A stretch of 64,000 nt of DNA from Croceivirga sp. (GCA_028281025.1 JANQKR010000044.1:62001-126000), one strand, 5' to 3'; shown: positions 25,634 to 34,807, counted from the stretch's first letter. The notes: generated from the sequence alone by a model not told the origin. Made by a program: numbers and translations.

Positions 25634-25993
25634 ATGAAAACGGAAGTTTTTAGGTGTTCCTTGTTCATTTTTATTTTGTTGGGAACGTTTTTGCTCAATT
25701 CCTGTTATTCCGTTCGCCTACGGAGTGTTGAAGGAACCCCGGAGCCGGCATTTCCCATGGTTCGGGATGATTATTATCGAACGATGCAGGTAATCGAATT
25801 GGATACGGTGATCACTATTGGGGCTTTGGACAAGGATTTTACGTATTTGATCAAAAGATCGGACCTATGTCCCAGTGGCAAACTCCATACGGTTGAATAC
25901 CGCAATACTTTAGGAGCAGTTTTATTGAGCGGTATTACGTTTGGTCGCAAACGCAAGGTAAAGATCAAATATGTGTGCATGAAATCCAATTAA
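25634..25993 (+). CDS. Small lipoprotein of unknown function
   Basis: 119 aa from the ATG at 25634, which gives a clean lipoprotein signal (FRCSLFIFILLGTFLLNSCYSVRL) with lipobox LLNSC. The mature part is beta-rich (MQVIELDTVITIGALDKDFTYLIKRSDLCPSGKLHTVEYRNT) and ends in a basic, hydrophobic strand. Family not recognised. It lies 12 bp ahead of the flavoprotein gene and may be cotranscribed. Confidence 0.6.
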   Translation: MKTEVFRCSLFIFILLGTFLLNSCYSVRLRSVEGTPEPAFPMVRDDYYRTMQVIELDTVITIGALDKDFTYLIKRSDLCPSGKLHTVEYRNTLGAVLLSGITFGRKRKVKIKYVCMKSN

Positions 25994-26005
25994 AAAGAAA
26001 AAGTT

Positions 26006-27628
26006 ATGGCCAGAACAACCAAATTATCACTGGACGAGTGGGATACCTTACACAATAATGGACCCTGGGACCTAAAGTTCCTTTATAAGACCAAATTGGA
26101 AGCCTCTAGCCTTATGCCCTCCAATTTAGATCGGTATAATGATGCGGCCCGGGAAATTCAAAAGCTTTTGAAAGAGGCGAAAAACAAAAACGAAGGATTT
26201 AGGGCCTATGGTTCCGCCTGGTCCCTGTCGCACATTGCCCACCAAAAGGACAGAATGCATTTTAATGCCCATATGAACGAATATTTTTCGTTTAAAGATC
26301 AAGACCTCCATCACCTCTCGGGCTATGATGCGGATGATATTTTTATGTTTCAATGCGGTAATGTGATCAAGGAGATATCCGAAAAACTTGCAGGTCATGG
26401 CAAATCCCTAAAATCCTCTGGGGCCAGTAATGGCCAAACCATAGCGGGATGCATTTCCACGGGTGTGCACGGGTCGGGAATTAAGGTGGGTTCAGTTCAG
26501 GATTATGTCGTAGGATTGAATTTGATAGTTGGTCCAAATCCAGGTGACATCGTTTATCTGGAGCGGCATAGTAAACCGGTTTTAAACGATGTATTTGTAC
26601 AAAAGATAAGGTCCAGGGTAATTCGGAACGATGGGCTTTTTAACGCAGCCCTGGTAGGTCTGGGTTCCTTCGGGTTTATCCACGGCGTTGTTATTGAAAG
26701 TCAAAATTTGTTTTTGTTGAAGCGTTATGTTAAGTCCATTAAAAAGGAGTTGGCCTTGGAATTGGCGGAATCGTTGGACTTTAAAAACTTTAAGGAAATA
26801 CCGGAAGAAGTGGTTGGTGGAAAAGGGAGGGAACCGTACCACTATAAAGTATTTATCAATCAATATCAAAAGGATGATAGTGACTATATCGTAGAATTGA
26901 TGTACAAAAAAGACTTCAAGCTGAACTATCCCGATCCCTTTCCAGTAATCAAAAAATCCATTTATCGCGATTTGATTCAGCTAGCGGTTTCCTTGGGGGC
27001 CCAGTTTACCGGTTTGATTCCAAAATTTGTAAATGCCTTGGAATCCACCATACTGCCCAAAGTTGATGAGGTGTCCATAGGTACTTTGGCCGAAACCTTT
27101 TGGGACGCACCCTATCAAGGTCCTGCCTTTGCCATTTCTTTTGGGGTGCAACAAAATCTTTCAGGAAAAACATTGGAAATTCTTTCGGAGATAGCCAGAA
27201 AGAAAAGGACCCCAGGGATTTTTGCCATGCGGTTTATCAAAAAATCCGAGGCAACCCTCTCCTTTGCGCGTTTTGACAAAACCTGTATGATTGAAATTGA
27301 TGGGGTACTCTGGAATGAGAAAAAGAACCTGGGCTCCCTCAATGGCCTCAGTAGGGAAATGATGGTCGCCCTGCACAAAAACAATATCCCGTTTACCATT
27401 CATTGGGGTAAAAATGCGGACTGGGCCTTTGTTGGCGATGATTGGCAGGCTTCTTCCTTGGCCGACTATATGTATGGGGAAGATGCCAAGAAATGGAGGG
27501 AGTACCGCTCATCACTATTAGCTCCCGATATGCAAAAACTGTTCTCCAATCGATTTTTAAAGGAATGTGGACTGGACCGAAGTGAGTCCGTTCAAAACCC
27601 TTCGGATTTAGTAGCCTCCTTGGTATAA
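26006..27628 (+). CDS. FAD-binding oxidoreductase (VAO/aldonolactone-oxidase family)
   Basis: 540 aa. The FAD-binding domain spans the first 230 residues: RAYGSAWSLSHIAHQKD is the family RA-GSGHS-like entry, GNVIKEISEKLAGHGKSLKSSGASNGQTIAGCISTGVHGSGIKVGSVQDYVVG is the ALO/VAO PP-loop region. No His in the usual covalent-flavin position is evident. The C-terminal domain is the substrate cap with IHWGKNADW near the end, as in D-arabinono-1,4-lactone oxidases. Acts on an aldonolactone or alditol; substrate unknown. Lacks a signal peptide. Confidence 0.75.
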   Translation: MARTTKLSLDEWDTLHNNGPWDLKFLYKTKLEASSLMPSNLDRYNDAAREIQKLLKEAKNKNEGFRAYGSAWSLSHIAHQKDRMHFNAHMNEYFSFKDQDLHHLSGYDADDIFMFQCGNVIKEISEKLAGHGKSLKSSGASNGQTIAGCISTGVHGSGIKVGSVQDYVVGLNLIVGPNPGDIVYLERHSKPVLNDVFVQKIRSRVIRNDGLFNAALVGLGSFGFIHGVVIESQNLFLLKRYVKSIKKELALELAESLDFKNFKEIPEEVVGGKGREPYHYKVFINQYQKDDSDYIVELMYKKDFKLNYPDPFPVIKKSIYRDLIQLAVSLGAQFTGLIPKFVNALESTILPKVDEVSIGTLAETFWDAPYQGPAFAISFGVQQNLSGKTLEILSEIARKKRTPGIFAMRFIKKSEATLSFARFDKTCMIEIDGVLWNEKKNLGSLNGLSREMMVALHKNNIPFTIHWGKNADWAFVGDDWQASSLADYMYGEDAKKWREYRSSLLAPDMQKLFSNRFLKECGLDRSESVQNPSDLVASLV

Positions 27629-27743
27629 ATCGCACCTACGAAAAAGGGCAAAGTATAGGTGGTTTCCTTTTTTGGGGGACTAGGGCACCAATACATATAA
27701 TACGCAAAAGTAAGGGGAGTGCGAATTGCACGACCGAGATTGA

Positions 27744-27929
27744 TGTAATAACAGGAATCGTCGAAACTCCATCCCAAACGGCGTCCTTAATTTTACGCTT
27801 TCCCACAAGGAAACAAAAATTGAAGTCCGTTCAGATGTGTTCAATCTGTTCAATACCGTAAATTTGAATGGTTTCAGGACTAGTGCCACACAAAACAACC
27901 ATATACAAGAGGGGCGATTAAACGGATGA
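27744..27929 (+). pseudogene. Remnant: C-terminal end of a TonB-dependent receptor
   Basis: In the frame ending with TGA at 27927-27929, the translation reads ...GVLNFTLSHKETKIEVRSDVFNLFNTVNLNGF..., the unmistakable last strands of a SusC/CirA-type barrel (VRSDVFNLFNT). There is an in-frame stop at 27741-27743, and nothing receptor-like is open further upstream, so about 95 percent of the gene is gone. Its stop overlaps the ATG of the nucleoside hydrolase (ATGA), as if the receptor once headed that operon. A deletion that fused this end to the flavoprotein side is likely. Confidence 0.7.
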
Positions 27930-28864
27930 TACTAAAGAAATCAAAAAGGGCAATACTCCTTCTAACATTGGTGTTGACATCAATCGAATTTGTAGCGCAA
28001 AATACCATCGCAAAGCAGGCATTGATCATAGATGCGGACACGGCCAATGAGGTGGACGATCTTTTTGCACTTGTGCGGGCCATAGGGACACCGGAATTCG
28101 ATTTGTTGGGTATTACTTCGGCCCAGTTCCACACCTCTCCCTTGGCCAGCGACAGTACCGTGGCCGAAAGCCAACGTATCAACGAGGAAATCGTTCGCTT
28201 GCTTGGTAGAAAGGACATTCCTTTGCCATTAGGGAGCAACGGACCCTTGACAAAGGCAGACGAACCCCAACCCTCTGAAGCGGCAAGCTTTATCATTACG
28301 AAAGCACATCAAATGCAAGAGGGTAAAAAGTTGCAGTTGGTGATTTTAGGTCCCTGCACCAATGTGGCGTCGGCCATTTTATTGGATTCCACCATCGTCC
28401 CAAAAATACAGGTACATTACCTTGGTTTTTGGCACGACCCGGATACCAATACCTACAATAAGGAAGAGTTTAATTCCGGTAATGACGTTATCGCGGTAAA
28501 TGTTCTTTTGGATCACCCTACGTTGGACCTAAGCGTGATGACAGCAACCACAAGCCAACATCTGGTCTTTACCAAACAAACCGTGGACCAAAAACTTAAA
28601 GGAAAAGGGGGAATCGCGGATTACCTGGTCAATCGGTGGGAGACGTACCAACGATGGTGGACCAGGGAAGATTCCTTGAAAAAGAAATGGGTCATGTGGG
28701 ACGTGGCCATTGTCCAGGCTATGGCACATCCTGAATGGACCACGACGAAAAAGTTCCTTACCCCAACCGAGAATACCCAAAGACATATCAACATCCATAC
28801 GGCCATAGCGGTCGAAAAGATGGAAGCTGATTTTTGGCGCCATTTAGATACCCTTTTAAACTGA
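27926..28864 (+). CDS. Secreted nucleoside hydrolase (inosine-uridine preferring family)
   Basis: 312 aa with a signal peptide (KKSKRAILLLTLVLTSIEFVAQ). The metal/ribose site ALIIDADTANEVDDLFALV is DxDxxxDD in the form D-A-D-T-A-N-E-V-D-D. KKLQLVILGPCTNVASAIL is the family's LGPLTN motif, and GNDVIAVNVLLDHP is the conserved late segment, with the final active-site region HINIHTAIAV. It cleaves the N-glycosidic bond of nucleosides; the leader suggests periplasmic action on imported nucleosides. It lies 6 bp upstream of the kinase-like gene and overlaps the TonB-receptor remnant, so the operon handles imported nucleosides or derivatives. Confidence 0.83.
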   Translation: MILKKSKRAILLLTLVLTSIEFVAQNTIAKQALIIDADTANEVDDLFALVRAIGTPEFDLLGITSAQFHTSPLASDSTVAESQRINEEIVRLLGRKDIPLPLGSNGPLTKADEPQPSEAASFIITKAHQMQEGKKLQLVILGPCTNVASAILLDSTIVPKIQVHYLGFWHDPDTNTYNKEEFNSGNDVIAVNVLLDHPTLDLSVMTATTSQHLVFTKQTVDQKLKGKGGIADYLVNRWETYQRWWTREDSLKKKWVMWDVAIVQAMAHPEWTTTKKFLTPTENTQRHINIHTAIAVEKMEADFWRHLDTLLN

Positions 28865-28870
28865 ACCATC

Positions 28871-29842
28871 ATGCAACTCACAACAGCTATCGATATTACC
28901 CTTTTTACCGATTTTCTATGTGAAAAAGGGATGTTGAACCCAAATGAAAAAATAGAAAAGGTCGAAATACCCGGAGAAGGAAATATGAACGTTGTGCTTC
29001 GGGTGATTACGGGACAACGTTCGTTTATCGCCAAACAATCACGGCCTTTTGTTCAAAAATATCAGGACATTCCCGCCCCAATGGACCGCATTGGTGTTGA
29101 GCATAGCTTTTATAAAACGGTTCAGGGTTCCGGTATTGATGCCCACCTGCCAGGATTGCTGGGCTTTCTTCCGGAGCATTACATGCTGTTTCTGGAGGAT
29201 TTGGGGGAAAGTGAGGACATGTCCTTCATTTACAAAAAAAGGCGTATTTCCGATACCCATTTTGATCAATTGGTCTCCATTGCCAAAGGAATACATTCAA
29301 GTCCCATTGCGGTGGATTATCCCAAAAACCTGGAACTGCGGAAATTGAACCATCAACATATTTTTGTACTGCCTTTTTTGGAAGATAATGGTTTTTCGCT
29401 GGATGGTATCCAACCTGGTCTGGAGGCCCTGTCCCTTCCTTTCAAAACAGCTAAGGCCCTCAAGGAAAAAGTGGAGGGCTTGGGCACTTTGTACCTCGCT
29501 ACGGATGGGGCGCTTCTTCATGGGGACTACTATCCAGGTAGCTGGATGGCAAAAGGAGATACTGTATATGTCCTAGATCCCGAATTTAGTTACCAAGGTC
29601 CCCTTGAATTTGATTTGGGGGTTCTGGTGGCCCATCTTTGCATGGCTACAGGGGATATCGGTTTTTTTGATAAGGTCATTGGACGCTATGACGGACGGCC
29701 CAATGTTCAATTGGTCCGTGAGTTCGCGGGAATTGAAATTATTAGGCGTTTGATAGGTTTGGCACAACTGCCCTTGGACCGAACAATTGGGGAAAAGGAA
29801 CAATTGCTCCATTTAGCAGAAAAGTGGGTGATGGGCAATTGA
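28871..29842 (+). CDS. APH/MtnK-like sugar kinase (phosphotransferase family)
   Basis: 323 aa. Kinase-like fold: GEGNMNVVLRVITGQRSFIAKQSRPFVQKY is like the glycine-rich loop and ATP lysine of 5-methylthioribose kinase, ALLHGDYYPGSWM is the catalytic loop (HGD), and VYVLDPEFSYQGPLEFDLGVLVAHLC is the metal-binding Asp segment. These resemble MtnK (GDLHTGS, IDPEFAFYGPMGFDIG). The pairing with a nucleoside hydrolase 6 bp upstream fits phosphorylation of the released ribose or methylthioribose. Substrate inferred. Confidence 0.72.
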   Translation: MQLTTAIDITLFTDFLCEKGMLNPNEKIEKVEIPGEGNMNVVLRVITGQRSFIAKQSRPFVQKYQDIPAPMDRIGVEHSFYKTVQGSGIDAHLPGLLGFLPEHYMLFLEDLGESEDMSFIYKKRRISDTHFDQLVSIAKGIHSSPIAVDYPKNLELRKLNHQHIFVLPFLEDNGFSLDGIQPGLEALSLPFKTAKALKEKVEGLGTLYLATDGALLHGDYYPGSWMAKGDTVYVLDPEFSYQGPLEFDLGVLVAHLCMATGDIGFFDKVIGRYDGRPNVQLVREFAGIEIIRRLIGLAQLPLDRTIGEKEQLLHLAEKWVMGN

Positions 29843-29857
29843 ACGGAAATACACTAT

Positions 29858-30017
29858 GAACTCATTTAGACTTTTTCAAATGGCTAAAAAATTGTTCTTT
29901 TGCACCCATTTTCCGTCTTTTTTTCCTTCCGTAGCCCAACTATGCAACTCAAAAAAGCCAAAAAAGAGACACAAAAACCCTAATTTTCGCTTCATTCCAA
30001 AAAGTCTAAATGAGTTC
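29858..30017. repeat. Element with 19-bp perfect terminal inverted repeats (MITE-like)
   Basis: GAACTCATTTAGACTTTTT (29858-29876) and its exact complement (29999-30017) enclose 122 bp without a gene. The interior is T-rich then A-rich and shows no ORF of interest. It resembles a small non-autonomous transposable or palindromic repeat element; I see no clear target-site duplication. It separates the kinase gene (15 bp) from the MBL-fold gene (12 bp). Confidence 0.65.
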
Positions 30018-30029
30018 CATAAAAAATAG

Positions 30030-31169
30030 ATGAAACATAAATTTGTAAAATTTTTAAGGCGAATGTTACTGGGAATTGGAATAGCTACTGGACTTGTGGT
30101 AACTACAATACTACTGTTTGTTGGTTTAAGCCCACAATTTGGAGGAAAGGCCACTGAAGCGCAAAAGGCAACTTACGAACTATCGGATAACTACAGGGAT
30201 GGGAGGTTTGTGAATAGTAATGCGGTGCAATTGGATATGAGCTTTGGGGACATGTTAAAAAGCATAGTCGGCTTTTTAAGATCGCAACCCAATACCACCC
30301 CCAAGGAAAACCTTCCCGTACAAAAAATGGATTCCATGACCATTGCGAGTTACCAAGGGGAGGCACGTTTGTTTTGGTTTGGACATTCGGCTTTCCTGCT
30401 ACAGATGAACAACAGGAACATCCTCATCGATCCCATGTTTGGGGAAGTTCCGGCCCCACATCCCATGCTTGGCGGGAAGCGGTTTAGCAAAGAACTGCCC
30501 ATTGAGGTCGATAAAATTCCTGAAATAGATGCCGTACTCCTCTCCCATGATCACTACGATCATTTGGATTACGGTACCATCCAAAAACTAAAGCATAAGG
30601 TCAACATGTTCTATACTCCCCTGGGGGTGGGCGTCCATTTACAAAAATGGGGGATAGCCAAAAAACGGATTGTTGAATTGGATTGGTGGGAGGAAAACCG
30701 TTTAGGGGAATTGCGATTGGTATGTACACCAGCGCAACATTTTTCAGGTCGGGGAATTTCGGACAGGACAAAAACTTTATGGAGCTCATGGGTAATCCAG
30801 TCGGATAATGAAAATATCTTCTTTAGTGGGGATAGTGGTTATGCCGATCATTTTAAGGAAATCGGCACCAAATATGGACCATTTGATTTTGCCATGATAG
30901 AGTGTGGACAGTACAATGAAATGTGGCCCGATATCCATATGTTTCCCGAGGAAACGGCACAAGCGGGACTCGATGTGGGAGCTAAAAAAATAATGCCCAT
31001 CCATTGGGGGGCGTTCAAACTGGCCATGCATACGTGGACAGACCCCATAGAACGGGTCACCAAAAAGGCAAAGGAACTCAATGTGGACCTAGTGGCGCCC
31101 ACTATAGGAGAGCCCATCTTTGTAAAAGAAGGGGGTGCCATCAAAAAGCAATGGTGGAATACCTTTTAG
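30030..31169 (+). CDS. MBL-fold metallo-hydrolase (UlaG/NAPE-PLD-like)
   Basis: 379 aa with an N-terminal membrane helix (about 11-33). The metal motif is LLSHDHYDHLDYGTI (HxHxDH form SHDHYDH), with FSGDSGYADHFKEIG as the later Asp and PIHWGAFKLAMHTW as the last His. The region ARLFWFGHSAFLLQMNNRNILIDPMFGE is the UlaG-type entry. Substrate unknown; lactonases, NAPE-PLD and phosphodiesterases share this fold. The start lies 12 bp after the inverted-repeat element. Confidence 0.8.
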   Translation: MKHKFVKFLRRMLLGIGIATGLVVTTILLFVGLSPQFGGKATEAQKATYELSDNYRDGRFVNSNAVQLDMSFGDMLKSIVGFLRSQPNTTPKENLPVQKMDSMTIASYQGEARLFWFGHSAFLLQMNNRNILIDPMFGEVPAPHPMLGGKRFSKELPIEVDKIPEIDAVLLSHDHYDHLDYGTIQKLKHKVNMFYTPLGVGVHLQKWGIAKKRIVELDWWEENRLGELRLVCTPAQHFSGRGISDRTKTLWSSWVIQSDNENIFFSGDSGYADHFKEIGTKYGPFDFAMIECGQYNEMWPDIHMFPEETAQAGLDVGAKKIMPIHWGAFKLAMHTWTDPIERVTKKAKELNVDLVAPTIGEPIFVKEGGAIKKQWWNTF

Positions 31170-31462
31170 ACCCTATCTTCAGTTTTTAAATATGTAATCC
31201 TGGGCATCGCACCGACTTTGGCAAGAACATCCAACCGTTGATTGCAAGGGTTTAGGACCTATTCATTCTGCATAAAAACAGGTCCATGGATAGACACCCC
31301 ATTCCAAGATAAAATCAACGGGTGCCCGGATATTTAAGGGGAGTGGAGAATATACAACAATTCGTGGGCGATTTATATGGGAAAATGTCATGTTTTTAAA
31401 ACAATGAAACGGGTATTTTTAGTAAATTTTTAGTGCATTGTAACTCCTTAACTCTCCAACAG

Positions 31463-33565
31463 ATGAAAATATATGACGAAAAACACATTAAAAACGTAGT
31501 ATTTGTGGGTGCCCACGGCTGTGGCATGACCACATTATCTGAGACTATGCTTTTTGAAGCAGGACTTCTGAACAGAAGGGGAACCGTGGAAAATAAAAAC
31601 ACCGTCTCCGATTATCATACCATTGAACATGAAAGGGGCACCACAGTATTTGCAACACCACTGCATACCGAATGGCGCAACTATAAGATAAACATCATCG
31701 ATACCCCCGGACTTGACGATTTTGTAGGGGAAATCATGTCTTCAATTCGGGTGGCCGATACCGTGGTCACCATTATCAATGCCAGGAACGGCGTTGAGAT
31801 TGGTACGGAAATCATTTGGAACTATGTGGACACCTACCAAAAACCTACGCTCTTTGTCATCAATCAAATAGACCATCCCAAGGCCAACTTTGAGGACAGC
31901 TTCAATGATATCAAAGCGCTGGTGGGCAATAGTGCGGTTAAGGTACAGTACCCGCTGCAATTGGATGGGGCACAGTGTATCATTGATGTCCTTAAAATGA
32001 AAATGTACAAATTCCCTCCTCAGGGTGGCAAGCCTGAAAAACTCCCTATTCCGGATGACCAAAAGGAATTGGCGGACCAATTGCACAACGAATTGGTGGA
32101 AAAAGCTGCGGAAAACGATGAGGATTTGATGGAACTTTTCTTTGAGAAGGGGACCTTAAATGAGGATGAAATGCGACAGGGTATCAAAGCGGGGATGCTT
32201 AACCATGAGGTGTTTCCAGTGTTCTGCGTATCGGCCCTACAGGATATGGGCAGCGGCCGACTAATGGGCTTTATTGATAATGTGACGCCCGCTGCGGCAG
32301 ATTTAAAACCGGAACAAAGTGTTGAGGGATTCGATATTCCCCCCAAAGCAGACGCTCCCACCACCTTGTTCGTGTTCAAAACCGTTAATTTGCCCAATGT
32401 GGGCCAATTGACCTTCTTTAAAGTAAAATCAGGTACGGTTACGGTCAATGATAAGTTGATCAATTCCAGAACGGAGGAAACCGAAGTGTTGAACCAGTTG
32501 TTCATTATGGACGGTAAAAAGCGTGAACCGGTATCCAAACTGGTCGTAGGTGATATTGGGGCCACCCTAAAGCTAAAAGGTACGGAGACCAATGACACCT
32601 TGCACCAAGAAGGGCACAAAATGACCATTAAACCGATCAAGTATCCACAATCAAGATTGACCAAGGCAGTTTCGGCAGTATCACAACATGAGGAAGAAAA
32701 ACTAACAGAAGCCTTGCGGAAGATCCAAAGTCAGGATCCGACGGTTGTAGTGAGCTATTCCAATGAGTTGAAACAGCAACTGGTTGGTTGTCAAGGCGAA
32801 TTGCATTTGGCCACGGTTAAATGGATCTTGGAAAACACCTACGGCGTACAACCGAAATTTGAACAGCCCAAAATAGCCTATCGCGAAACCATAAAACGTT
32901 CCGCCCGGGCAAGTTATCGCCATAAAAAACAATCGGGAGGCGCAGGGCAGTTTGCCGAGGTGCATTTAAAGATAGAACCATGGCATGAGGGGATGCCCGA
33001 ACCGGAAGGATTCAATATCCGTGGAAAGGAAGAAGTGGATTTGCCCTGGGGAGGCAAACTCGTCTTTTACAATTGTATTGTAGGAGGTGTCATCGACCTG
33101 AGGTACTTACCGTCCATCAAGAAAGGAATTTTGGAAGTTATGGAATCCGGTCCATTGACCGGCTCCTATGTTCGGGATGTTCGCGTGTTGGTCTATGATG
33201 GAAAGATGCATTCCGTGGATTCAAACGATATTGCCTTTAAGATTGCCGGGGCACATGCCTTTAAAGAAGCATTTCTAAACGCAAAACCCCAATTAATGGA
33301 ACCCTTACGGGAACTTACGGTTAGGGTGCCCGAAGAAATGCTGGGCAATGTGATGACCGATCTACAATCCCGCAGATCGGTGATTTTAGGTTTTGATACT
33401 GTGGAACAGTATCAGATTTTAAAGTGTACCACTCCGGAAGCGGAACTTGGGGGCTATTCCACCAACTTACGTTCCCTAACGCAAGGTAAGGCAACCTTCA
33501 CTTCTGAATTTGCATCCTTTGAATCCGTTCCTGAAAACGTACAAAAAGAGCTGATCAAAGCATAA
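31463..33565 (+). CDS. EF-G paralogue with altered GTPase motifs
   Basis: 700 aa from the ATG at 31463. Aligns throughout with translation elongation factor G: GTP domain, beta-barrel, and domains III-V (SGGAGQFAEVHLKIEP; TGSYVRDVRVLVYDGKMHSVDSNDIAFKIAGAHAFKEA; EEMLGNVMTDLQSRR). The GTPase motifs are altered: the P-loop is GAHGCGMTT with Met22 in place of the Lys, DTPGLDDF has Leu instead of the catalytic His, and INQID has Gln instead of Lys (NKxD). The Bacteroides EF-G2 paralogue is known to lack GTPase activity and still support translation in colonisation. This gene is probably its flavobacterial counterpart. Terminated at 33574-33618. Confidence 0.85.
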   Translation: MKIYDEKHIKNVVFVGAHGCGMTTLSETMLFEAGLLNRRGTVENKNTVSDYHTIEHERGTTVFATPLHTEWRNYKINIIDTPGLDDFVGEIMSSIRVADTVVTIINARNGVEIGTEIIWNYVDTYQKPTLFVINQIDHPKANFEDSFNDIKALVGNSAVKVQYPLQLDGAQCIIDVLKMKMYKFPPQGGKPEKLPIPDDQKELADQLHNELVEKAAENDEDLMELFFEKGTLNEDEMRQGIKAGMLNHEVFPVFCVSALQDMGSGRLMGFIDNVTPAAADLKPEQSVEGFDIPPKADAPTTLFVFKTVNLPNVGQLTFFKVKSGTVTVNDKLINSRTEETEVLNQLFIMDGKKREPVSKLVVGDIGATLKLKGTETNDTLHQEGHKMTIKPIKYPQSRLTKAVSAVSQHEEEKLTEALRKIQSQDPTVVVSYSNELKQQLVGCQGELHLATVKWILENTYGVQPKFEQPKIAYRETIKRSARASYRHKKQSGGAGQFAEVHLKIEPWHEGMPEPEGFNIRGKEEVDLPWGGKLVFYNCIVGGVIDLRYLPSIKKGILEVMESGPLTGSYVRDVRVLVYDGKMHSVDSNDIAFKIAGAHAFKEAFLNAKPQLMEPLRELTVRVPEEMLGNVMTDLQSRRSVILGFDTVEQYQILKCTTPEAELGGYSTNLRSLTQGKATFTSEFASFESVPENVQKELIKA

Positions 33566-33573
33566 ACTATGTT

Positions 33574-33618
33574 ACGGCGGTAACCGTGCACTTTATATGG
33601 TTACTGCCGTTTTTTTTT
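33574..33618 (+). terminator. Rho-independent terminator of the EF-G-like gene
   Basis: A 12-bp stem (ACGGCGGTAACC at 33574-33585, GGTTACTGCCGT at 33599-33610, one G-T pair) followed by a T run of nine. It starts 9 bp after the stop codon. Confidence 0.92.
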
Positions 33619-33973
33619 GTACCGGGGCGGACTACAAAGGATTGGGATGACCTTATCACGGGTATGCCATATAAACTTCACTAGCAATCCGCTATGGCAA
33701 GCAATGCGCTGCCACTTGTAATGAATGGCGATTGTCCGATTTAACACCTTGAACGTCCTAAGGGAATCATCATTTATTTGGTATGGGAACGGTCTATTCC
33801 ATTTTTCTGGTGGCCAACCAAAAACGGCTGTTGAATGGCATAATTCTTGGTACTTAAGTAAAGGATGCCAGGGGTGGACCAGGCTTTGTAAACTACCCTG
33901 AAATCCAGATTTCATAAATGACCAATGTGAGTTCAAACCAAATTTTTACTATTAATTAATCAAAAAGTGCGTA
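33619..33973. other. Intergenic region, no gene recognised
   Basis: About 355 bp between the EF-G-like terminator and the SPFH gene. The minus strand has an open frame of 111 codons (33601-33936), but its codon use and composition look unlike neighbouring genes and it contains no motif I know. The last 60 bp are A/T-rich and probably hold the promoter of the SPFH gene. Confidence 0.5.
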
Positions 33974-34753
33974 ATGAGAGATGTATTTATGTTAAGCATT
34001 GCAGCTATGCTATTGTTTTCAAGCTGTGCAGTTATTCGACCGGGTGAAGCTGGGGTAAAGCAGACCTTGGGGAAGTTTGACGATCAGGTGGCCACCGAGG
34101 GCACCGTTTTTTTTAATCCCTTTACAAGTAAGGTGATCAAGGAATCAACACAAACGAATAACATTAAACTTATTTTGACCCTGCCCAGTAAGGAAGGGCT
34201 TAGTGTAGAATCGGAAATTTCAATTTTATACCGATTGGAACGAGAGAAGATTCCCAGTGTCCTACAAAATTTAGGGCGCGATTACGAATCCATAATTACC
34301 AGCGTATTTCGTTCCGCCTCTTCCGATGTCTGTGCAAAATTCTATGCCAAGGACATGCACTCGGGGATGCGTTCCAATATTGAGGAAGAAATCAAGGTGA
34401 AAATGAATGAAAATCTGAAAAAGCAAGCTGATGGCATTGAATTGATTGCCGTTTTGATGAAAAGCATCCAATTGCCCCCAGGTTTGGCAAATTCCATTGA
34501 GCGAAAACTGCAGGCGGAACAGGACGCCATGCGTATGGAATTTGTAATCCAACAGGCCAAGCTTGAGGCGAACCGTAAAATTATTGATGCTGAAGGGGAA
34601 CGCGATGCACAGAAAATCCTTTCCGAAGGTTTGACCGAAGAAATCATTAAGATCAGGAGCATTGAGGCATTCAATAGGCTCTCGACCTCACCTAACACCA
34701 AAATCATCCTTACGGATGGCAAGACCCCCATGCTTATCGATGCCAACGAATAA
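33974..34753 (+). CDS. SPFH/prohibitin-family lipoprotein
   Basis: 259 aa with lipobox FSSCAV (about Cys17). The band-7 core is VIRPGEAGVKQTLGKFDDQVATEGTVFFNPFTSKVIKESTQTNNIKLILTLPSKEGLSVESEISILYRLEREKI, followed by the helical KLQAEQDAMRMEFVIQQAKLEANRKIIDAEGERDAQKILSEG coiled coil typical of prohibitins. It would form large ring-shaped membrane scaffolds on the periplasmic face, given the lipoprotein signal. No protease partner (FtsH) is adjacent. Ends at a terminator. Confidence 0.82.
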   Translation: MRDVFMLSIAAMLLFSSCAVIRPGEAGVKQTLGKFDDQVATEGTVFFNPFTSKVIKESTQTNNIKLILTLPSKEGLSVESEISILYRLEREKIPSVLQNLGRDYESIITSVFRSASSDVCAKFYAKDMHSGMRSNIEEEIKVKMNENLKKQADGIELIAVLMKSIQLPPGLANSIERKLQAEQDAMRMEFVIQQAKLEANRKIIDAEGERDAQKILSEGLTEEIIKIRSIEAFNRLSTSPNTKIILTDGKTPMLIDANE

Positions 34754-34778
34754 GGCAGGGGAAGATATAATGATATAT

Positions 34779-34807
34779 AAGGCATGAAATCAATTTCATG
34801 CCTTTTT
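34779..34807 (+). terminator. Rho-independent terminator of the SPFH gene
   Basis: Arms AAGGCATGAAAT and ATTTCATGCCTT form a 12-bp stem with a very short centre (effective loop 4 or more nt), followed by a T run. It is 26 bp after the stop codon. Confidence 0.85.

Noticed and set aside
32020-32664. 214-codon minus-strand ORF inside the EF-G-like gene
   Set aside because: A frame shadow: Ser/Leu/Pro-rich and antisense to conserved EF-G domains.
33601-33936. 111-codon minus-strand ORF between the EF-G-like and SPFH genes
   Set aside because: Overlaps the terminator of the EF-G-like gene, has unusual composition (many His, Trp, Pro, Cys) and no known motif.
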